A stretch of 10,665 nucleotides of DNA, taken from the NCBI GenBank assembly GCA_035502675.1, contig DATJUC010000054.1:1-10665 (forward strand), in the 5' to 3' direction. This document shows positions 6,497 to 10,665 of this stretch, piece by piece. How positions within the stretch are numbered: position 1 is the first letter of the stretch; the number at the start of each line of letters is the position of its first letter. The notes below the pieces were generated by a model. That model was not told the origin of the DNA. It did no database searches and was given only the letters and a program-made list of their open reading frames with translations. The DNA comes from DATJUC01 sp035502675 (GTDB taxonomy: Bacteria; Vulcanimicrobiota; Vulcanimicrobiia; Vulcanimicrobiales; Vulcanimicrobiaceae). A program made the translations under genes and the position numbers.

Positions 6497-7890
6497 TCGT
6501 CGTAGCGCTGGGCGCCGCAGCGTACGTCGCGCGCGCGATCCGCTGGCCGTTCGCCGACGGCGATCTCTTTTGGCAGAAGCATCTCGGCGCGTACGTGCTG
6601 GCGCACGGCGCGCTGCCGCACGCGCTGGGCGGCGAGACGTTTACCGCCGCCGGCGCGCCGTGGACCCCGCAGGAATGGCTGCTCGGAACGCTGGCCGCCG
6701 TCACGATCGCGCACGGAACGCTCTGGATGCTGGGCGCCGCAGCGGGGTTGGCGGTAGCGGTCGCGATGCTGCTCTGCGCGCGGCGCGCCGTCGCCGCGGG
6801 CGCGAGTGCGGCGGCCGTCGCCGTCTGCGTCGCGCTGCTCTTCGTCGACGTCGAGGGCTCGTTCGGCATTCGCGCGCAAGTCTTCGCGTGGCCGCTTTTC
6901 TGCGCGCTCGCGTGGCTGCTCGACCGGCGCGGGCGCGCGATTTTTTGGGTGTTCCCGCTGGTCGCGCTCTGGGCTAACGTCCACGCCAGCGCGCTGATTG
7001 CGGTTCCGCTCGTATGGATCGACGCCGCCGCGTCGGCCGTCACGCTCGGCTTACGCGACGCGGAGACGCGCGCGCGCTGCGTTTTAGCGGCGCTCGTACC
7101 GTTCGCTACGCTGTTGACTCCATTGGGGGTTCGCCTGCCGGTCTACGCCGTCTCGCTGCTCGGAAGCCCGATTCGCGCCTCGATCAAAGAATGGCAGCCG
7201 CTGGGCTGGCATCACGACTTCTTTTGGTACGGCGGGATGCCGCTGCTGGTGCTCGCCTCGGTCGCCATACGCACGTCGCTCCGCGAACGCCCGCGCGACG
7301 TCGCGTGGTCGGCGCTGCTGCTCGCCATGACCTTGAGCGCCGTTCGCAACGCGCCGCTGCTCGGGTTCGCGCTGGTGCCGCTCAGCGCGCGCGGGATCGA
7401 CGCGCTGCTGGGGCGCTTCGCGTGGTGGCCGGTCGATCCGTTGCGCTCGACCGGGCCGCGCCGCTTGGCGGCGTGGCTGACCGCGGCGGCGGCGGCGGCC
7501 GTCGTCGTCGCGAGCCTGCGCGTTCCGGCAGCCAAAGGCGCGTTCGCGCCGCCCGTCGCCACGTTTGCGCGCGTGGCCGCTTTGCCCGGCGAGCATCGCG
7601 TCTTTTGCTACGATTTCGCGGTCTGCTCGATCGCTCTCGACTATCCCAGCTTGCGCGTGTTCATGGACGGGCGCGCGGATCCGTATCCGCCCGCCGTTTG
7701 GCGCGACTTCAATCTCATTCGGAGCGCGCGGCGGGGCTGGGACGCACGCCTGCACGATTATCGCGTCGACGTCGTCGTCGCGGGAGCGGGCGACGCGCTC
7801 GATCGCGCGATCGCGCGGTCGCCGGATTGGCGCGCGCTTCCGCAGGCCGATCGCTGCTGCCGCGTCTACCGCCCGGCGGCGGCGCGCTAA
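6481..7890 (+). CDS. Polytopic membrane protein, GT-C/mannosyltransferase-like (uncharacterised)
   Basis: This 469-residue integral membrane protein has roughly ten hydrophobic segments spread over residues 3-345 and a soluble C-terminal part (about 360-469). It resembles a common group of uncharacterised proteins with a GT-C glycosyltransferase-like layout. There is an early acidic loop DGDLFWQKHLGAYVLAHGAL (26-45), then TAAGAPWTPQEWL (55-67), WANVHASAL (164-172) and IKEWQPLGW (235-243). The C-terminal domain carries LRVFMDGRADPY (391-402) and DYRVDVVV (426-433). True GT-C enzymes use a lipid-linked sugar and an acidic residue in the first outside loop. Asp26 or Asp28 could play that part, but no activity is proven. 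The GTG at 6481 is chosen because it starts just before the first helix and overlaps DUF192 by 16 bases; longer upstream frame is a shadow. A role in glycosylating pilin or an envelope polymer is possible but unproven. Confidence 0.8.
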   Translation: MRLALIVVALGAAAYVARAIRWPFADGDLFWQKHLGAYVLAHGALPHALGGETFTAAGAPWTPQEWLLGTLAAVTIAHGTLWMLGAAAGLAVAVAMLLCARRAVAAGASAAAVAVCVALLFVDVEGSFGIRAQVFAWPLFCALAWLLDRRGRAIFWVFPLVALWANVHASALIAVPLVWIDAAASAVTLGLRDAETRARCVLAALVPFATLLTPLGVRLPVYAVSLLGSPIRASIKEWQPLGWHHDFFWYGGMPLLVLASVAIRTSLRERPRDVAWSALLLAMTLSAVRNAPLLGFALVPLSARGIDALLGRFAWWPVDPLRSTGPRRLAAWLTAAAAAAVVVASLRVPAAKGAFAPPVATFARVAALPGEHRVFCYDFAVCSIALDYPSLRVFMDGRADPYPPAVWRDFNLIRSARRGWDARLHDYRVDVVVAGAGDALDRAIARSPDWRALPQADRCCRVYRPAAAR

Positions 7891-9110
7891 CCGCGAATCG
7901 TCGACCAGATCTGCCGCAGACTGGGCGGCCGCCCGTAGAGCAGCATGCCGACGCGGTAAAGCCGTCCGGCCGCGATCGCGACGAACGCGAGAAACGCGAG
8001 GTTGATCGTTCCCGAGAGCAAGAACTGCCAGAGCGGCGTGGCTCCGACGGCGATGCGCACGAACATCACGAACGGTGCGATCAGCGGTACGAAGCTGGCG
8101 ACGACCACGAACGGCGTGTCGGGAGCGTCGAGCGCGACGAACGCAGTCACGAAGGCGACGAAAATCGGCAGGATCAGCGCGCTCGCGATGCTGCCCAGCT
8201 CTTCGGGGCGGGAGACGAGCGAACCGATCGCCGCGTACATCGTCGAAAACTGCAACAATCCGAGGAAGAGCAGGAAGAGAAATCCCGGGATCACCAGCGG
8301 CTTGATTGCGTCGTGCAAGACGCCGCCGAGAGCCGCGCCGCCGTGTATCATCGCCGAACCTTCGGCTAGGCCGACGCCCGAGAGCATCGCGGCCAAGAGC
8401 CACGCGACCAGCTGGACCGTTGCGAGCACGGTGCCGGCGCCGATCTTTCCGTAGAGCAGCGCCAGCGGATCGATGGCGGCGACCAGCAGTTCGGCAATGC
8501 GGTTGGTCTTTTCTTCGATCACCGAGTTGAGCGTGAGCTGACTGTTCAGGATGACGACGAGATAGAGCACGAAGAGCAGACCGAACGCGAGCGCGTGCGC
8601 GACGGTCGCCGAGGCCGGGGTTGCGAACGTGTCGCCGACCCCTACGACGGCGATCGGAACGGCCAGCAGCCGGCGCGTCGTCTCGAGCGGAAAGTTCGAC
8701 GTCAACGCGAGATTCAGCGGACCGAGATCGCGCTGCAGGCTGGCGACGTTGGGGTTTTGCGTGCTGCTGACGTAGAGCGTCGCGGCAAAGCTGCGCCGTG
8801 CAGGCGCGAGCGCCAGCAGGCGCGTGACGTGCAGGCGATGCAGCGTCTGCACCGTCGGCCGGCCCCTCGGCCCGAGCACGGCCACGATCGTGTAGGTTCC
8901 CCGCAGCGCCGACGCGACCGGTGCGGTCAATTCCGGCGGCCCGGCAATCGCGATGCGCGTTTGATCCTCGGCGACGCGCGCTTGGAGCATCGCCGGCAGA
9001 CGAATCATGACGGCGATGCCGAGCATGCCGACGACGACTCCGATCTGATACGCACGCGAGCGCAGCCGGCGCCGAACTTCGGCAACGCAGACGATCCAAA
9101 CGTCGTTCAC
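7887..9110 (-). CDS. ABC-2 type transporter permease (NatB-like)
   Basis: This 407-residue membrane subunit partners the ATPase encoded just upstream. The arrangement is one N-terminal helix (about 22-38), a large extracytoplasmic domain (about 45-165), then five or six helices between about 170 and 385. The diagnostic segment follows the second helix: NSVIEEKTNRIAELLVAAID (195-214), then PLALLYGKIGAG (215-226). This is the coupling-helix motif of NatB/YhaP-type ABC-2 permeases. Such transporters export sodium, peptides, antibiotics or lipids; the substrate cannot be told here. The start GTG at 9110 overlaps the ATPase stop in a GTGA, so the two are co-translated. The reading frame continues further upstream under the ATPase gene, but that part is a shadow. 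The stop overlaps the stop of the convergent membrane protein gene. Confidence 0.9.
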   Translation of the reverse strand: MNDVWIVCVAEVRRRLRSRAYQIGVVVGMLGIAVMIRLPAMLQARVAEDQTRIAIAGPPELTAPVASALRGTYTIVAVLGPRGRPTVQTLHRLHVTRLLALAPARRSFAATLYVSSTQNPNVASLQRDLGPLNLALTSNFPLETTRRLLAVPIAVVGVGDTFATPASATVAHALAFGLLFVLYLVVILNSQLTLNSVIEEKTNRIAELLVAAIDPLALLYGKIGAGTVLATVQLVAWLLAAMLSGVGLAEGSAMIHGGAALGGVLHDAIKPLVIPGFLFLLFLGLLQFSTMYAAIGSLVSRPEELGSIASALILPIFVAFVTAFVALDAPDTPFVVVASFVPLIAPFVMFVRIAVGATPLWQFLLSGTINLAFLAFVAIAAGRLYRVGMLLYGRPPSLRQIWSTIRG

Positions 9111-10036
9111 GCGACCGATTCTCCCACCGTCGCGAGGTAGATCTCGCGCAGCGAAGGCTCCAGCGCTTCGAAGCGTGCGATCTCCGCTACCGGAGCGAGC
9201 CGCCGCAGCAGTTTGCCGACGTCGGTCTCGACCGGTACTTCGAACGCAACGCCGTCGCCGGAGTCGACCGCTCGCGCACCGGCGACGCCGGCCAGCACCG
9301 AGCGTACCGCGTCGGTGACGGGATCGATTCGCAAAACGCGGACGGGAATTCGGCGGCGAAGCTCTTGCAGCGTGCCGGTGGCGCGGCTCTCTCCGCCGCT
9401 GACGATGCAGTAGCAGTCGCACAACTGCTCGAGCTGCCACATTTGATGGCTCGACAACACGAGCGCGGTTCCGCGCGCGTGAAGCTCGCGGACGACGCCG
9501 GCGAGCATTTCGGCGTTGACCGGATCCAAGCCCGAGAACGGCTCGTCGAGGACCAGAAGCTCGGGAGCGTGGACGGCCGCACAAGCGATCTGTACCTTTT
9601 GCTGGTTGCCCTTCGAGAGCTCGCCGCACGGCCGCGCCGCGTACTGCGCGACGTCGAGCCGCTCCAGCCATTCGTCGGCGCGCCGCCGCGCGTCGCGATC
9701 GCCCAGGCCGTGCAGCCGCGCGAAATACTCGACGTGCTCGCGCACGTCCATGCGCCCGTAGAGGCCCCGCTCTTCGGGAAGGTAGCCGAAGCGATGGCGC
9801 ATCGAAGCGTCGACGACCCGGCCCTGCCACACGATTCGCCCGCCGTCGGGAACCAAGACCCCGAGGATCATGCGCATGGTCGTGGTCTTACCCGCGCCGT
9901 TTGGGCCGATCAGTCCGAGCGTTTGTCCGGGCGCGACGGCAAAGGTGACGTCGCGAACGGCGACGACCTTTCCGAACTCCTTGCGCAGACCGTCGGCCAC
10001 CAAAGCGTCCATGCTGAAGGATGTATTACCCGGCAT
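9107..10036 (-). CDS. ABC transporter ATP-binding protein (NatA-like)
   Basis: This 309-residue ATPase energises the permease encoded after it. All nucleotide-binding motifs are intact: Walker A GPNGAGKTT (44-52), the region FGYLPEERGLYGRM (83-96) with the PEERGLY form typical of NatA-type proteins, signature ELSKGNQQKVQ (139-149), Walker B plus D-loop LLVLDEPFSGLDP (160-172), and the switch His197 in LSSHQM. The C-terminal 80 residues form a small extra domain (VRVLRIDPV and FEVPVETDVGKLLRRLAPV) common in this group. The ATG at 10036 has AGGGG about 11 bases upstream. The ATG at 10012 (residue 9) has no ribosome site but would also leave a normal domain. The promoter must lie in the 50-base gap shared with the divergent small gene or within that gene. 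Confidence 0.93.
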   Translation of the reverse strand: MPGNTSFSMDALVADGLRKEFGKVVAVRDVTFAVAPGQTLGLIGPNGAGKTTTMRMILGVLVPDGGRIVWQGRVVDASMRHRFGYLPEERGLYGRMDVREHVEYFARLHGLGDRDARRRADEWLERLDVAQYAARPCGELSKGNQQKVQIACAAVHAPELLVLDEPFSGLDPVNAEMLAGVVRELHARGTALVLSSHQMWQLEQLCDCYCIVSGGESRATGTLQELRRRIPVRVLRIDPVTDAVRSVLAGVAGARAVDSGDGVAFEVPVETDVGKLLRRLAPVAEIARFEALEPSLREIYLATVGESVA

Positions 10037-10072
10037 CGCGCAGAGGCCCCTGGAATCTCTCGTCTCGCTTAC

Positions 10073-10079
10073 GGAAGGG
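10073..10079 (+). promoter_or_regulatory. Ribosome binding site for the small membrane protein
   Basis: GGAAGGG ends 7 bases before the ATG at 10087. It supports this start rather than the ATG at 10021, which would overlap the divergent ATPase gene and add a non-hydrophobic Arg-rich extension. Confidence 0.55.
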
Positions 10080-10086
10080 CAGGATC

Positions 10087-10407
10087 ATGGACTCGACCAA
10101 CTCCGCCTCCGTCGCGGCGCTCGGTGCGATCGTAATGGTCTACTTTGCGATCGTCGTCGCCATCGTCGCGCTTTCGATCTGGTTCTACTGGCGCATCTTC
10201 GCGAAGGCCGGTTACAACGGAGCGATGTCGCTGCTCAATCTGATTCCGGGCGTCGGGCCGTTGATCTGCATCCTGATTTTGGCCTTCGGCCGCTGGCCGA
10301 TCGAGGATGCGCTGGCGGCCGCCGGCGGCCGGCTGGTGCCGCCCGGCAGCGTGCCGCCCGGCGCGATGCCTCCGGCGCCGCCGGGATCGACGCTCGCACA
10401 ACCGTAG
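10087..10407 (+). CDS. Small two-helix membrane protein (DUF5684-like)
   Basis: This 106-residue protein has two predicted membrane helices (about 12-35 and 47-68) joined by WRIFAKAGYNGAMSLLNLIP (35-54). The pattern of Ile-Phe-x-Lys-Ala-Gly, then Leu-x-Leu-Ile-Pro and later LAFGRWP (65-71), is seen in many small uncharacterised bacterial membrane proteins, including those labelled DUF5684. The C-terminal 26 residues are a Pro/Gly-rich tail with repeated PPG (85-87, 90-92, 98-100). The function is unknown. It is divergent from the ABC ATPase across 50 bases, and its stop is 6 bases from the stop of the convergent peptidase gene. The start is set by GGAAGGG at 10073-10079. Confidence 0.7.
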   Translation: MDSTNSASVAALGAIVMVYFAIVVAIVALSIWFYWRIFAKAGYNGAMSLLNLIPGVGPLICILILAFGRWPIEDALAAAGGRLVPPGSVPPGAMPPAPPGSTLAQP

Positions 10408-10413
10408 CTTTCG

Positions 10414-10665
10414 CTAGCCGCGCAGTTCCGCGATCCACTCCTCGACCTCGGCGGCCTTCGACGGAAGGATCGCCGAGAAGTTTTCGGCGCCGTCGCGCGT
10501 CACCGCGACGTCGTCCTCGATGCGCACGCCGATTCCGCGGAAGCGCTCCGGCACGGTCGCGTCGTCGGGCTGGAAATACAGACCCGGCTCGACCGTCAGC
10601 GCCATTCCTTCGCGCAGCGTTCCGTAACGATACGTCTCCGCGCGCGCCGACGCGCAGTCGTGGAC
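10414..10665 (-). CDS. C-terminal end of an M24 family Xaa-Pro aminopeptidase (5' end outside window)
   Basis: The frame is open on the - strand from the window edge to a TAG and gives 83 residues. The visible part covers the C-terminal third of the pita-bread peptidase domain: VHD (residues 1-3), equivalent to the HD pair of PepP; MALTVEPGLYFQ (21-32), with a metal-binding Glu; and GIGVRIEDDVAVT (45-57), with the second metal-binding Glu. It ends in a short helix, EVEEWIAEL. These features match PepP-type aminopeptidases, which remove an N-terminal residue before proline using two metal ions in the cytoplasm. The ATG at 10605 is internal and not the real start, because the frame and the family match continue upstream to the edge. 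The exact substrate class (PepP, PepQ or other) cannot be settled from this fragment. Confidence 0.88.
   Translation of the reverse strand, partial: VHDCASARAETYRYGTLREGMALTVEPGLYFQPDDATVPERFRGIGVRIEDDVAVTRDGAENFSAILPSKAAEVEEWIAELRG

Noticed and set aside
4283..7043. Two further long - strand frames (4283-6040 and 5454-7043) opposite tadC, the peptidase, DUF192 and the membrane protein
   Set aside because: Low-complexity Arg/Ala/Ser-rich translations without family patterns. The + strand genes account for this DNA.
7800..7820. Tandem GATCGCGC-like repeat
   Set aside because: It lies inside the membrane protein coding sequence and is explained by Asp-Arg-Ala-Ile-Ala-Arg codons; too short to suggest a repeat element.
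9111..9830. N-terminal extension of the ABC permease frame under the ATPase gene
   Set aside because: The translation is Arg/Ala-rich noise antiphase to an intact ATPase. The GTG at 9110 overlapping the ATPase stop is the natural start.
10037..10086. Divergent promoter or operator, including the near-palindrome CCAGGGGCCTCTG
   Set aside because: No convincing -35/-10 pair on either strand, and the palindrome has a mismatch; a promoter is likely here but cannot be placed.

Overview
The window is GC-rich and very densely coded. It looks like chromosomal DNA from a free-living bacterium of uncultured or poorly sampled type. Most genes touch or overlap, and GTG is the commonest start codon. Nothing in the sequence fixes the taxon. 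A GC-rich lineage such as Eremiobacterota (WPS-2), Actinobacteriota or Chloroflexota would fit; that is a guess from sequence style, not a result.

Region 1 (1-177) is the C-terminal end of a protein with an Ig-like or beta-sandwich repeat, probably secreted or on the surface. Region 2 (203-6140) is a Tad/Flp type IVc pilus operon on the + strand: Flp major pilin (too short to be found by size), a small CpaA/TadV prepilin peptidase, CpaB/RcpC, a single protein joining the CpaE/TadZ-type ATPase to the CpaF/TadA motor ATPase, TadB, TadC, and a second prepilin peptidase. The expected division of labour is as follows. Peptidases mature the pilin. The CpaE-like part positions the machine. The CpaF part hydrolyses ATP to drive assembly through the TadB/TadC membrane platform. 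CpaB helps at the envelope. No secretin (CpaC/RcpA), TadD lipoprotein or TadE/F/G minor pilins are present in the window.

Region 3 (6137-7890) continues the same strand with overlapping genes: a DUF192 protein and a 469-residue polytopic membrane protein of the uncharacterised GT-C/mannosyltransferase-like type. All junctions from 178 to 7890 are short or overlapping, so flp through the membrane protein is probably one transcription unit with translational coupling.

Region 4 (7887-10036) is on the - strand: a NatA-type ABC ATPase followed, with a 4-base overlap, by a NatB-type ABC-2 permease. It converges on Region 3 so tightly that the two stop codons share a CTAA. Region 5 (10037-10665) has a 50-base divergent gap, a small two-helix membrane protein with a proline-rich tail on the + strand, and the C-terminal end of an M24 Xaa-Pro aminopeptidase on the - strand.

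The points most worth a second look are the CpaE-CpaF fusion, and the CpaA-type peptidase, whose coding sequence has no ATG, GTG or TTG upstream of its first catalytic aspartate and lies in frame with the flp stop codon. No CRISPR array, tRNA, rRNA, insertion sequence or attachment site was seen, and no convincing rho-independent terminator.
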